64,000 bases of DNA, taken from positions 124,001 through 188,000 of the forward strand of contig NZ_JAAOEO010000010.1 in the NCBI RefSeq assembly GCF_011393025.1, read 5' to 3'. Position numbers and translations under genes: made by a program. This document shows positions 7,521-15,832 of this stretch, one piece after another (position 1 is the stretch's first letter; the number at the start of each line of letters is the position of its first letter). The notes beneath the pieces were generated by a model. The model did no database searches. It saw nothing but the letters and a program-made list of their open reading frames with translations, and had not been told where the DNA came from. Origin of the DNA: Neobacillus terrae. GTDB lineage: Bacteria > Bacillota > Bacilli > Bacillales > Cytobacillaceae.

Positions 7521-7634
7521 ATGTGGCCAATGTATGATGTTTACCTAATGGTTGAGAAAAAGAAAAAGGAAATTGAAAGGAATGCAAGAAATGCTTGGAA
7601 GTATTCCATGCCAAAGGAAAAGAGGAGCTTTTGA
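7521..7634 (+). CDS. 37-aa basic protein in the ArsP operon
   Basis: ATG 7521 with AGGAGG eight bases upstream. The peptide starts MWPMYDVYLMVEKKKKEIER and ends YSMPKEKRSF. It is charged, probably helical, and contains no cysteine. It lies between the operator pair and the permease gene on the same strand. Function unknown; a small membrane-associated partner of the permease is one possibility. Confidence 0.55.
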   Translation: MWPMYDVYLMVEKKKKEIERNARNAWKYSMPKEKRSF

Positions 7635-7711
7635 AACTTTTTAAAGAAAAAACAGGTAACCCAGTCTTGTGAATACAGCTGCCTGTGTGAGGCATAAAGG
7701 AGGAATGAACC

Positions 7712-8575
7712 ATGTTAGAATTTATAAAGAGTTTCCTGGGAATAGCTGTTGAATTGACCATTCTCTTTATCGCCATCAGCTTCGCGGTAAGTCTTCTCCA
7801 AGGCTATATCCCATACGAAAAAATTGAAAAGAAGCTTACTGGCAGCAACAAATTTATCGCAAGCCTCATAGCTATTGCTTTCGCTTTCATTACACCATTT
7901 TGCTCGTGCTCCACGATTCCTGTTGTTGTAAACATGCTTAAGAATAAGATTCCTTTTTCAATTGTTATGGTTTTCCTGTTTGCTTCCCCTGTACTAGACC
8001 CAACAATTTTAACCATTATGGGCGTCGTTATGGGCTGGAAAGTAACGGTTCTGTATACCATTATTACATCTATCTTCTCTATAATCATCGCCTTTACCCT
8101 TGATAAACTGGGATTTGAGCGACATGTAAAGAATGTGATGATGACAGGCTATGAGCAAACAAACCAAAAATTTAAATGGCGTTATGCAATAAACGAAACG
8201 ATAGGTCTCATGAAAAGCGTGTATCCTTACCTTTTAATTGGTGCTTTAATTGGTGCTGCCATACATGGATTGGTTCCAACCCATTTTATCGCGGAATGGT
8301 TTGGCCGTGATAACTGGTGGTTGATCCCTATCGCAGCTATCATCGGTATTCCACTGTACATCCGCTTGTCGAGTATGATTCCAATTTCACAGATTCTGAT
8401 TGCGAAAGGAATGGCACTGGGGCCAGTTATGGCATTAATGATATCTTCTGCAGGAGCCAGCCTTCCGGAAGTGATTCTTTTAAAATCCATCTTCCGCAAG
8501 CAGCTAGTAATAGCATTCATTCTTTCAATTGTCGGAATGAGTACAGTTTCAGGGTTCATATTTTATCTAATTTAA
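7712..8575 (+). CDS. arsP: ArsP-type permease (DUF318 family), organoarsenical efflux
   Basis: Encodes 287 aa with about eight membrane helices. The family signature TPFCSCSTIPVVVNML lies near residue 62; its cysteines are implicated in binding trivalent methylated arsenicals in characterised ArsP proteins. A second conserved block is GIPLYIRLSSMIPISQILIA near residue 215. Characterised members export methylarsenite and other aromatic or methyl As(III) compounds, not inorganic arsenite, which complements Acr3. GGAGG precedes ATG 7712. Other members of this permease family have unknown substrates, so the organoarsenical role is inferred from the signature and the neighbours. Confidence 0.82.
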   Translation: MLEFIKSFLGIAVELTILFIAISFAVSLLQGYIPYEKIEKKLTGSNKFIASLIAIAFAFITPFCSCSTIPVVVNMLKNKIPFSIVMVFLFASPVLDPTILTIMGVVMGWKVTVLYTIITSIFSIIIAFTLDKLGFERHVKNVMMTGYEQTNQKFKWRYAINETIGLMKSVYPYLLIGALIGAAIHGLVPTHFIAEWFGRDNWWLIPIAAIIGIPLYIRLSSMIPISQILIAKGMALGPVMALMISSAGASLPEVILLKSIFRKQLVIAFILSIVGMSTVSGFIFYLI

Positions 8576-8903
8576 GTAAATGTGTTTTATTTATTAAAAG
8601 AATTTAAACGTTGCTATGAAACTCCTGATCACTGGCTCACTTAAACTGCCAAAGAATATTTGAATCTCTTGCCAACGATATCTAATGGAAAGAATATGGC
8701 GGAAAAGACAGCGTCTCGTTCAGGAAAAGCTTTATCCCTGTTCTTGTTTTAGGCCAGAAGCCGCTAACCAGAGTGTAAGCATCCTTAACCCAGCAGTTGA
8801 CTTTTCTCTATTAGATTTCGAATCGCTGGAAAAATAAATTAAGCTCACTATCAAGCTTATCAATGAACATTTATAAGCCCTACTTGAAAGGAGGTGAAAG
8901 AAA
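8576..8903 (+). other. Coding-like but interrupted stretch between arsP and the Cys-rich gene
   Basis: Plus-strand frames show short runs of plausible protein (for example TAKEYLNLLPTISNGKN and SVSILNPAVDFSLLDFESLE) broken by stops. This suggests a decayed gene once lying in the operon. I cannot identify it. Confidence 0.3.
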
Positions 8904-9056
8904 ATGATGAACTTTTTTAAGAAAATTACTGGTCAAAAGGCTGTCTCAGGATGCTGTGGAGTTGAAATTAAAGAGGTACAGCACACAGAAGGACAAAAGG
9001 AAGATTCTTGTTGCGGAAGTTCAAGCGAAGAAAAAAATGAGTATTGCTGTAGCTAA
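8904..9056 (+). CDS. 50-aa protein with three Cys-Cys pairs, putative metal(loid)-binding
   Basis: AAAGGAGGTG precedes a double ATG (8904/8907). The N-terminus is basic (MMNFFKKITGQKAV); three vicinal cysteine pairs follow, in SGCCGVEIKEV, EDSCCGSSSEE and NEYCCS at the very end. It resembles the short CC-motif putative metal-binding proteins found in Firmicutes. Spacing is about 18 residues between pairs 1 and 2 and 11 between pairs 2 and 3. In this operon As(III) is the natural candidate ligand, which would make it a buffer or delivery peptide for ArsP. It is the last gene before a strong terminator. Confidence 0.7.
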   Translation: MMNFFKKITGQKAVSGCCGVEIKEVQHTEGQKEDSCCGSSSEEKNEYCCS

Positions 9057-9069
9057 TATTAAAATAAGG

Positions 9070-9098
9070 GGTACCTGTTTCATTAACAGGTACCTTTT
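9070..9098 (+). terminator. Strong terminator of the arsR-arsP operon
   Basis: GGTACCTGTT pairs perfectly with AACAGGTACC around a TCATT loop, followed by TTTT. Confidence 0.88.
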
Positions 9099-9159
9099 AA
9101 TGTTACTTTTTTTCAAACTAATGATGCTCCGTAAGCTTAAAAATCAAATAAAAACTATC

Positions 9160-9246
9160 TCAACTTTGCAATTTACTTTTTTCTCCCCAGGCTTTCATTA
9201 GATTTTCGTGATATTGTTTTGGGTTTTCTATTTCAAACCAATCCAT
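9160..9246 (-). CDS. Possible 28-aa peptide or gene fragment
   Basis: Frame from ATG 9246 reads MDWFEIENPKQYHENLMKAW and ends KSKLQS. It looks protein-like (acidic, aromatic) but lacks a clear ribosome binding site. It could be the tail of a broken gene. Confidence 0.25.
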   Translation of the reverse strand: MDWFEIENPKQYHENLMKAWGEKSKLQS

Positions 9247-9254
9247 TGAAAAAG

Positions 9255-9581
9255 CTAGGCCTGCATGTGTTTATTATGACGCTTTCGAATGGTTTCGTGA
9301 TATGTATAGTGAGGATAAATCATTGTTGAACTCCCGCTCCTACTTTTTGAAAGTTTTATTTCCTCAATTTCATTCCAAAGCACCTTGTTTCTTTTAAAAT
9401 CAACTATAACCCCATCATCATCCCTAAAAAATCCATTACCTTTTTGTCTATTCCACCAATAATAAAGAGAAATACAGATTAACCTTAATGAAAATAAGAA
9501 TCCAAATATGAGAATGGGGAGAGATAATCCTTCAGGAATAGCCATTAGTATAATGAAAAAGAAGATTAGACCGAATCCCAT
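9255..9581 (-). CDS. Small membrane protein with a PH-like soluble segment
   Basis: Encodes 108 aa. Two hydrophobic segments (residues 3-18 and 20-38) are followed by WNRQKGNGF and a beta-rich part (GVIVDFKRNKVLWNEIEEIK), the pattern of short YfjD-like Bacillus membrane proteins. There is no strong ribosome binding site before ATG 9581 and a stop lies 12 codons upstream, so the gene may be truncated at its 5' end. Function unknown. Confidence 0.45.
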   Translation of the reverse strand: MGFGLIFFFIILMAIPEGLSLPILIFGFLFSLRLICISLYYWWNRQKGNGFFRDDDGVIVDFKRNKVLWNEIEEIKLSKSRSGSSTMIYPHYTYHETIRKRHNKHMQA

Positions 9582-9733
9582 AGTAAAGAGGATAAATCTC
9601 CAGAAATAGAATATATTTTAAACTGTTCCAATTGAATGAACTCCTTCTTAGATGTATTTATTGTTTTTTATTGGTTTCTTCTTTCCAATAAAAATATATA
9701 ACCCTTCATATTTAAAAATCCTTTTAAATTTTA

Positions 9734-9913
9734 GGCTCTGTTAAACTTCACTGTTGATTTTCGCTCACGTCGCTCGCTTTCCGCGGACGATCCGGGAGCC
9801 TCCTCGGCGCCTTGCACCTCCGGGTCTCCCCTGGCCCGCTTTTCCCGCAGGAGTCTCGCGCATTCCGCTCTAATCAACATAGTGCAAAATCAAAAATATT
9901 CTTTAATACAGCC
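9734..9913. repeat. GC-rich Bacillaceae dispersed repeat (MITE/REP-like)
   Basis: About 180 bp, much richer in GC than its surroundings. The ends are imperfect inverted repeats: GGCTCTGTTAAA on the left and GGCTGTATTAAA on the opposite strand at the right, with GTTGATTTT/AATCAAC pairing further in. The core carries CTCGCTTTCCGCGGACGA, CGGGAGCCTCCTCGGCGC and GCAGGAGTCTCGCGC. I recall this core as a multi-copy intergenic repeat in several Bacillaceae genomes. It has no coding capacity, so mobility, if any, would be in trans. Confidence 0.7.
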
Positions 9914-10127
9914 AAATTTTAAAATATAATGTCCTAATTCTTCGAAACCTTTAGCAATACCTTCTTCAACTCCGTTTGTTCTATAAGAAAAAAAGAGCTG
10001 TTACTGCAACTCCTTTACCTTAGCCCCTAGTTTAAGTACAAATGTTCCTAATTTATTTATGAATCTATTATTCAATTTGATTCATGATCCTGCTGGGTTC
10101 CCATCACTATTATTATCTGGTACAAAA
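9914..10127. other. Intergenic region
   Basis: AT-rich. A short minus-strand run resembling protein (GVEEGIAKGFEELG) is open for only a few codons. Nothing else was seen. Confidence 0.3.
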
Positions 10128-11354
10128 TCACCAAACTGTTGAACTAGAATTCTTCGTCTTTACTAAATCTTTCTTTTTCAAGAGGCTATTTAATTTTTCT
10201 GAACTTAGGAACATTGCTGCAACAAAAACAACAATACAAAATGGAAAAATCCCAATAGTTAAATGGGATGCTGCAAAACCAAGAAGAGGCGGCATAAAGG
10301 TACTGCCTGTATAAGCAACCGCCATTTGATACCCCATAATTGTCTGAGAAGGTTTCTTTCCAAACCGTGTTGGCGTTTCATGCAGCATACACGGAAAGAT
10401 TGGTGCCAACCCTAATCCAACCAAAATAAAACCTACAAGCGAGAAAATGGATGGCAATGGAAGGAAAAGAAGTGCAGCACCAGCAAGTGCTATTATTTGC
10501 CCCATCCGAATGAGGATAGGACTATTCATTTTAAAGGTTATAAAGCCTGTAATAAATCTGCCAATTGTGATTCCTGCGTAATAAAAGGAAACCCATTGCG
10601 CTGCAGCTGTTGGGGATAATTCTTTGACATTTACCAGAAAACTGCTTCCCCAAAGACCCATTGTTGCTTCAGCCCCACAATAAAACAAAAAGGATGTAAG
10701 AGCCAATTTAACCCCTTTAATCTGTAAGGGTTTTACTATTTCCGCTTGCTCTTCATGAAAACCATAATTTTGATCTTCCAGATCTTGATTTAAGGCGGTA
10801 TTACTGCTTTTCACTCTGTTCCATAACGGCAAAGTGAACAAAAGGATGAGTGCTAATACAAATTGAATACCTGAAATGGTTAGATATCCATTGCTCCAGT
10901 TTCGCCCAGAAATATACTGTGCCATAATGACAGGGCCAAGAGTCGCTCCAACTCCCCAAAAACAATGTAACCAACTCATATGATGCGCCTTGTAATGTGC
11001 TGCAACATAATCGTTTAATCCCGCATCAATTGCTCCTGCACCCAATCCAAGTGGGATAGCACAGAGAAATAACCAAATAACCGACGGAGCAAAGGAAAAT
11101 CCAAGTAATGCACCAGCAGTCAATATTGTACTAACAACAGTAACCTTTCCCGTACCGAACCGTTTAAGGATCCTTCCACTAATTAAACTGGAGATGATTG
11201 TACCGCCTGCAATTGTCATGAAGAGCAAACCTGCAGTTTCAAGTGGGGCATCAAAGTCTGTTTGCATCACAGGCCACGCTGCTCCTAACAAGGAATCAGG
11301 TAACCCTAAGCTGATAAAAGCTAAATAAATAATAACTAAAAGGAACGTTGCCAT
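10128..11354 (-). CDS. MFS transporter, fucose-permease-like
   Basis: Encodes 408 aa with 12 predicted helices. The start LVIIYLAFISLGLPDSLLG, the central loop at about residues 180-205 and the second-half motif YAGITIGRFITGFIT fit the FucP-like sugar MFS branch. GTGAGGG precedes ATG 11354. It lies 23 bases downstream of a ROK-family sugar-responsive regulator and is presumably co-transcribed. Inferred role: uptake of a sugar or glycoside whose derivative is sensed by the regulator. No metabolic enzyme accompanies the pair, so the substrate is unknown. Confidence 0.8.
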   Translation of the reverse strand: MATFLLVIIYLAFISLGLPDSLLGAAWPVMQTDFDAPLETAGLLFMTIAGGTIISSLISGRILKRFGTGKVTVVSTILTAGALLGFSFAPSVIWLFLCAIPLGLGAGAIDAGLNDYVAAHYKAHHMSWLHCFWGVGATLGPVIMAQYISGRNWSNGYLTISGIQFVLALILLFTLPLWNRVKSSNTALNQDLEDQNYGFHEEQAEIVKPLQIKGVKLALTSFLFYCGAEATMGLWGSSFLVNVKELSPTAAAQWVSFYYAGITIGRFITGFITFKMNSPILIRMGQIIALAGAALLFLPLPSIFSLVGFILVGLGLAPIFPCMLHETPTRFGKKPSQTIMGYQMAVAYTGSTFMPPLLGFAASHLTIGIFPFCIVVFVAAMFLSSEKLNSLLKKKDLVKTKNSSSTVW

Positions 11355-11377
11355 TGTTTACCCTCACTTTGTTTCTT

Positions 11378-12403
11378 TTATTTGGTAGCTGTATTCAACA
11401 TAAGATCAAGCCCCAGCCTTTGTAATCCATATAAATAATCTTGTTTCCAATCACTTATTGTAAGGACTGGAAGGTGTTCTGCAGGGATATATTTAGAGCT
11501 TGTGATAGCAATTTTTTCTACTGTCGCTTCTTCCACTTCATCCCTGCAAAAAATGATGGTACGAGGGTTAATGATAGCTGTAAACGAAGCTACTAATCGG
11601 CTGATTGCGTCAATTTGATCATCCTCAGAGATTGTGACCTTTTTAGGCCCAATTCCTTTTTCAAAAGCTTGCCGGAAATTTCGATCATTATACTGAGGGA
11701 CGAATGAAACCTCTCCGGCAAAAAATGTACTACCTCGCACCACATCTCCATTAATCATAAAGCCCGCACCAGGACCATTTTGACCGGAATATAAATATAT
11801 TAGGGATTGATTATCCTTAACCCCTTTATTATGGTGATATCCGAGAACTGCAGCATTCATATCGTTCTCAACCACGACCGGTACGGAAAAATGACCCTCA
11901 TAGAACCCTTTTATATCAAAATTTTGAAATTGCTCATAACCAGGTATATAAAATATCCGCCCATTATCAACGGAACCAGGAACTCCAATTGCGATAGAAC
12001 TGATTTTTGGATATGCATTAATCAATTTTTCAATACACTTAGTTAATAAATGTAAGCCATCCTCGACTAATACACTTGGGACTTTTCCTTGTTCCTTTAC
12101 TTCTCCCACACAATTAAAAATGGCATAATTCGTCTCTGTGCCCTCTAAGAAAATGGCCAGACCCAGCATATGCTCTGGATTGTATGTATATCTTTTTGCT
12201 CTTCTCCCTCCACTGGAATCGTCTAATCCCACTGAAATAATTTCCCCGTCCTTCTCCATATGTGCGAGGAACTTACTTATGGTCGGAAAACTTATGCCTA
12301 ATTTATCACTAAGTTCCACTTTAGTTGAACTTTCGAGCTCTAAAAGAGCAGTACGAATTCCACGGAGGATTACCTTCCCCATCAATTTTGGAGTAGCATT
12401 CAT
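11378..12403 (-). CDS. ROK-family transcriptional regulator
   Basis: Encodes 341 aa. An N-terminal winged helix (TKVELSDKLGISFPTISKFL, about residues 27-46) is fused to a ROK sugar-kinase-like domain with IAIGVPGSVDNGRI and VVENDMNAAVLGYH. The usual ROK zinc motif (GHxx...CxCGxxGCxE) is not apparent, so this member may sense ligand without the zinc site. ATG 12403 follows AGGTGG; the in-frame GTG at 12415 is less likely. Two identical 24-bp palindromes just upstream are probable autoregulatory operators controlling this gene and the MFS gene after it. Confidence 0.86.
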   Translation of the reverse strand: MNATPKLMGKVILRGIRTALLELESSTKVELSDKLGISFPTISKFLAHMEKDGEIISVGLDDSSGGRRAKRYTYNPEHMLGLAIFLEGTETNYAIFNCVGEVKEQGKVPSVLVEDGLHLLTKCIEKLINAYPKISSIAIGVPGSVDNGRIFYIPGYEQFQNFDIKGFYEGHFSVPVVVENDMNAAVLGYHHNKGVKDNQSLIYLYSGQNGPGAGFMINGDVVRGSTFFAGEVSFVPQYNDRNFRQAFEKGIGPKKVTISEDDQIDAISRLVASFTAIINPRTIIFCRDEVEEATVEKIAITSSKYIPAEHLPVLTISDWKQDYLYGLQRLGLDLMLNTATK

Positions 12404-12425
12404 ATACGTCACCACCTATAACTAG

Positions 12426-12483
12426 ACTTATTAAAAAGGTTTAATAAGTATCGAAAAAAACTTATTAAAGTTCTTTAATAAGT
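12426..12483 (-). promoter_or_regulatory. Twin 24-bp operators of the ROK regulator
   Basis: ACTTATTAAA-N4-TTTAATAAGT occurs twice, at 12426-12449 and 12460-12483, with perfect 10-bp arms and different four-base centres. Centres are 34 bp apart. Long AT-rich palindromes of this form are typical for ROK (XylR/NagC-type) proteins. Confidence 0.8.
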
Positions 12484-12664
12484 GATGTTAATAATTTATC
12501 ATATAAATCTATTGAAAACAATTGCATTCCTTCTTAACAAGGGGACAAAAATTCTTAAAGGGCAAATGAATATAGGACTAAGGTAATTAGAAGCTAGTAC
12601 TATATTATCGAATTCTTTATATTAAGTTTATTTACTTATGAAAAGGATATTACGTAACTAATCA

Positions 12665-12714
12665 AGCACTTGGTGCCGCCCCCACTCCTTCCTTCATAGA
12701 CGGCACCAGGTGCT
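12665..12714. terminator. Long GC-rich hairpin, terminator-like
   Basis: AGCACTTGGTGCCG and CGGCACCAGGTGCT pair over 14 bp with one mismatch around a 22-base loop, followed on the plus strand by ATTTTAATTTT. No plus-strand gene precedes it, so it may be a relic or a mobile hairpin repeat rather than a working terminator. Confidence 0.5.
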
Positions 12715-12782
12715 TATTTTAATTTTCTATTAGTTTAAAGTATTTATTTTCAATAAAACCATTTTTTTGAAGCAGTAATACC

Positions 12783-13763
12783 TTACCTTAGTTTGTGATG
12801 TGCACAGATGACAACCTTTCCCTTGGCGTATCCTTCTCCAAGATACTTTATAGCTTCTCCCACCTGACTTAACGAATATATTCTATCTATTACAGGTTTT
12901 ACTCTGCCGTCCACAAATAACTCCTGTAGGAAATTTGATCTTGTTTGTTTGGTTTATGTACAAGGATATTGAAATTCTTCCTTTCCTTTTTTGAAATTAA
13001 CGGACCAAGGAACAATATTTGAGAGATTAGTGACATGGTTCCACCGACCATGACATATGTCCCTTTAGGATTAAGCAGACGCTTATAATCGAAAATTGAT
13101 CGATTTCCTACTACATCAAGAATCAGATCATACCCTCGACCATCTTGTACGAGGTCTTCTTTAGTGTAATCAATGACTTGGTCCGCTCCCATCTCCTTCA
13201 GCATCTCCAGCTTCCCCGTACTGTCCACACAGGTGACTTCAGCCCCATGTAATTTAGCAATCTGCAATGCAAACGTACCGACACCACCTCCGGCCCCATT
13301 TATCAAAAGCTTTTGGCCATCCTGAAACTGTCCTTTATCACGTAGTCCCTGCAAGGCAAGAACGGCAGCTTGAGGAATGGCTGCTGCTTGTTCATATGTC
13401 ATACTGGAGGGTTTTATAGACAATGCATCTTCATGCACACATACATATTCCGCAAATCCGCCCCAGCCACACCAGGAAATATCCCCGAATACCTCATCGC
13501 CTGGAAGAAGGTTCTTTACTTCTCTGCCAATCGCTTCAACTCTTCCTGCTATGTCCGCTCCGAGTATTTGGTATTTTGGTTTAAAAATTCCGCCGATACG
13601 GGCTAGGAATGGCTTACCTCTGAGTAGATCCCAATCCCAGGAATTTACGGATAATGCATGGACTTTTACGAGAACTTCATTTTCCTTTTGTGTGGGTGTT
13701 TTTAATTCCATGAGTGTTAGATCATCTGGTGTTCCGTACTTATGGTAAACTTATCGCCTTCAT
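12783..13763 (-). pseudogene. Zinc-type alcohol dehydrogenase/quinone oxidoreductase with two frameshifts
   Basis: The body reads as a medium-chain NAD(P)-dependent oxidoreductase: a GroES-like N-terminal domain (LLPGDEVFGDISWCGWGGFA), the Rossmann loop INGAGGGVGTFALQIAKLHG and YDLILDVVGNRSIF. An ATG at 13763 with AAAGGAG reads MKAI, but one extra A throws it out of frame before KYGTPDDLTLMELK. Near 12945 a second shift moves the C-terminus (NFLQELFVDGRVKPVIDRIY, then YLGEGYAKGKVVI) into another frame ending at 12783. Repairing both gives about 325 aa, the normal length. Pseudogene or assembly error. Confidence 0.8.
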
Positions 13764-14036
13764 AAAGATTCTCCTTTAAACATCCGTTATCGCTAAAAAT
13801 TTTCTTACTTTAAAACCAAATCTTGTTTATGAATACAAGTCTAAAATATATATTTATTTCTGTATTCTAATTAAGTATATTCTGGAAGAAAATACAAATT
13901 CCATCTTACGGCTCTACTGCCCTCATAGTCGGCAAAATCTAAAGAAAAACTTCCTCGTTGAATATTAAAACTGTTCGAAAGGGGTAATAAAAATAAATAT
14001 TCTATTACAAGGCAGAAACTAATCGAGGTGAGAGAA

Positions 14037-14150
14037 ATGTCCCGTTTGGTATGGGATGCAGGTTGGATTATTGGCGGCCTTGCGCTCTTTTTGATCGTGG
14101 CAGGATGGACGACGTTAATTATAATGTGGAAGAAAGCCGATAAGGAGTGA
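14037..14150 (+). CDS. 37-aa single-helix membrane protein
   Basis: ATG 14037 with GAGGTGAGAGAA upstream. The sequence is MSRLVWDAGWIIGGLALFLI followed by VAGWTTLIIMWKKADKE: one Gly- and Trp-rich membrane helix with a charged C-terminus. Function unknown; the size suggests an accessory subunit of a membrane complex, but no partner lies nearby. Confidence 0.6.
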   Translation: MSRLVWDAGWIIGGLALFLIVAGWTTLIIMWKKADKE

Positions 14151-14623
14151 GTATTGAGGTCCCGTTAAACGTTAGTGTAGATATATCTTCACAAAAAAAG
14201 AATACATTATGAGTTCTAGCGCTCAAATCTACTTCAATGACCGCACCATTTGATTTAACAAATAGATAAAATTTTGTTGCAATGCTACCTAATCAAAGAT
14301 AAAAAAGTCAACAGAGTCTGTTGACTTTACTTCTCTTATTAGGCCAGAATTGTAATTTACAAATATCTTTTCATCATTCTTTGGAAAAATTTATAATGCT
14401 CTACTATGAGTACCATATTTTCCACTTATAGAAGTTGATAAAATGAAATTTAAAACAAATAAACTCAAATAAAACAGTGAGTAAACTCATTATCAGTATG
14501 TAACCTGTCTCTGTCCCTACCAGCACTTCTTTCCCATGCATATCCAGGATGTTAAGTATATGTCTAATGGCTCCATGTCAGTATCTTGGGCATAATAAAG
14601 TTTATATTAGAGAGGTGGTTTTT
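14151..14623. other. Intergenic region with a hairpin
   Basis: No credible gene. At 14304-14328, AAAGTCAACAG and CTGTTGACTTT form a perfect 11-bp stem with A-run on the left, so it would terminate minus-strand transcription, though no minus-strand gene precedes it here. Confidence 0.45.
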
Positions 14624-14806
14624 ATGAGGCTAAAAAATGGTGATTTTTATATAAATATTTTTACAAATAAGTTATATAGGTTAAATGAGGATAAGGATAG
14701 CAGCTGGTACTTCAGTTTGCGTACAGACGAAGGTTATCATGAAACAGAAAAGATTTCAGGACGTGATATGATTAGATTGGTATCAGATAGTTATAAAAAA
14801 AGCTAA
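14624..14806 (+). CDS. 60-aa hypothetical protein
   Basis: ATG 14624 with AGAGGTGG five bases upstream, preferred over the open frame from 14549. Begins MRLKNGDFYINIFTNKLYRL, charged and beta-rich, no membrane segment. A terminator follows 25 bases later, so it is a single-gene unit. No family recognised. Confidence 0.6.
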   Translation: MRLKNGDFYINIFTNKLYRLNEDKDSSWYFSLRTDEGYHETEKISGRDMIRLVSDSYKKS

Positions 14807-14831
14807 TCAACAACATTGAACAATTAAGTAT

Positions 14832-14855
14832 GCATCCGCATAATCGGATGCTTTT
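14832..14855 (+). terminator. Rho-independent terminator
   Basis: GCATCCG and CGGATGC with a 6-base loop, then TTTTATT. Confidence 0.75.
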
Positions 14856-14944
14856 ATTGGGTTTACACCATTGAGATCTTCAAGTTGTATAGTAATTACT
14901 GGAAAAGATAACCTCACCTTCAGTTTAAATGGCTAATTTTCCTC

Positions 14945-15430
14945 TTAATTAACTGCTACTGAATCAATAACGTCTCCCCCTTTTTCCTCAAATGCTTTCT
15001 TAAAATCAAATGCAAAAGGAGTGGGACCATGCTGAATATAATAATTGTATCTCTTGAATGCTTCCTCCCTTGTGACATCCTGCACCTTTTCTGTCCACCA
15101 AACTACATAAGAAAGGTGTTTCTCAGGATAAGGTTCGATCCATTTGCTTCTATCTCGTAATGCTTGTTTATGCTGCCCTGAATAGGTAAAGCGATATAAG
15201 GATTGAAGGCTCCTCCATACTGTTAATGTAAGAATAGGAAAACCCTTCTCCTTTACGGTTTCTTATGGTAAAGTGACTCTTTCAGGTGAAAATGCCTCTA
15301 CAAGACCTAGTTTAGTTGCCTGGCGGTACACTTCATTTCCCACTTGAAAAAATTCACGAGAGGCTGGGAGGTCATAGGGGTGGTTCAGCCTTCCAACAGT
15401 ATAGATTGAAACTAATGCAATAAACAGCCC
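14945..15430 (-). pseudogene. DUF3291 protein with an in-frame stop
   Basis: Continuous frame GLFIALVSIYTVGRLNHP, PASREFFQVGNEVYRQ, then TTA CCA TAA GAA, then LTLTVWRSLQSLYRFTYSG, KHLSYVVWWTEKVQDVTRE and a C-terminal AFDFKKAFEEKGG. These are the motifs of DUF3291 (a dimeric alpha/beta barrel protein of about 150 aa). A single TAA near 15265 interrupts an otherwise intact frame, and no ribosome binding site or ATG is obvious at the 5' end. Confidence 0.75.
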
Positions 15431-15832
15431 ATTTAGTCTTTTCTAAGGTATATTCAAGTGAAAAAGTGAAAATTCCATTTCAGTTAACCTGCCCTTTAAG
15501 CGTTCTAATCGTTCTATAAAGGAATTTGCGCTCCACATGCCCACCAAGTTAAGACTTAGTTAAGCCAGTAGAAACCTAGCAATTGACAACCTTCTGCATG
15601 AGTTAATCGCTTCTTTTCTAAAAATAGGCCTGACAAATACACCTCGTTTTGATAATTTTTGCTTATGCAGCTGTTTTCATTTTCCTTCATCGCTCGTATA
15701 AAACACCCATAATTTCCTATCAGTATTAAAAGTAATACCTTAAATTGGTTCCAATCAAGAAGTGTTTGCCTTGTTATTTAATACCCTGGAATCCGACCAA
15801 TGATAATTGAACCAAAAAACAGCCATATTCTT
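15431..15832. other. Intergenic region without recognisable gene
   Basis: Both strands are rich in stops. Nothing with a ribosome binding site was seen. Confidence 0.35.

Noticed and set aside
13377..13748. 123-aa plus-strand frame
   Set aside because: Antisense to the conserved alcohol dehydrogenase body; no known motifs.
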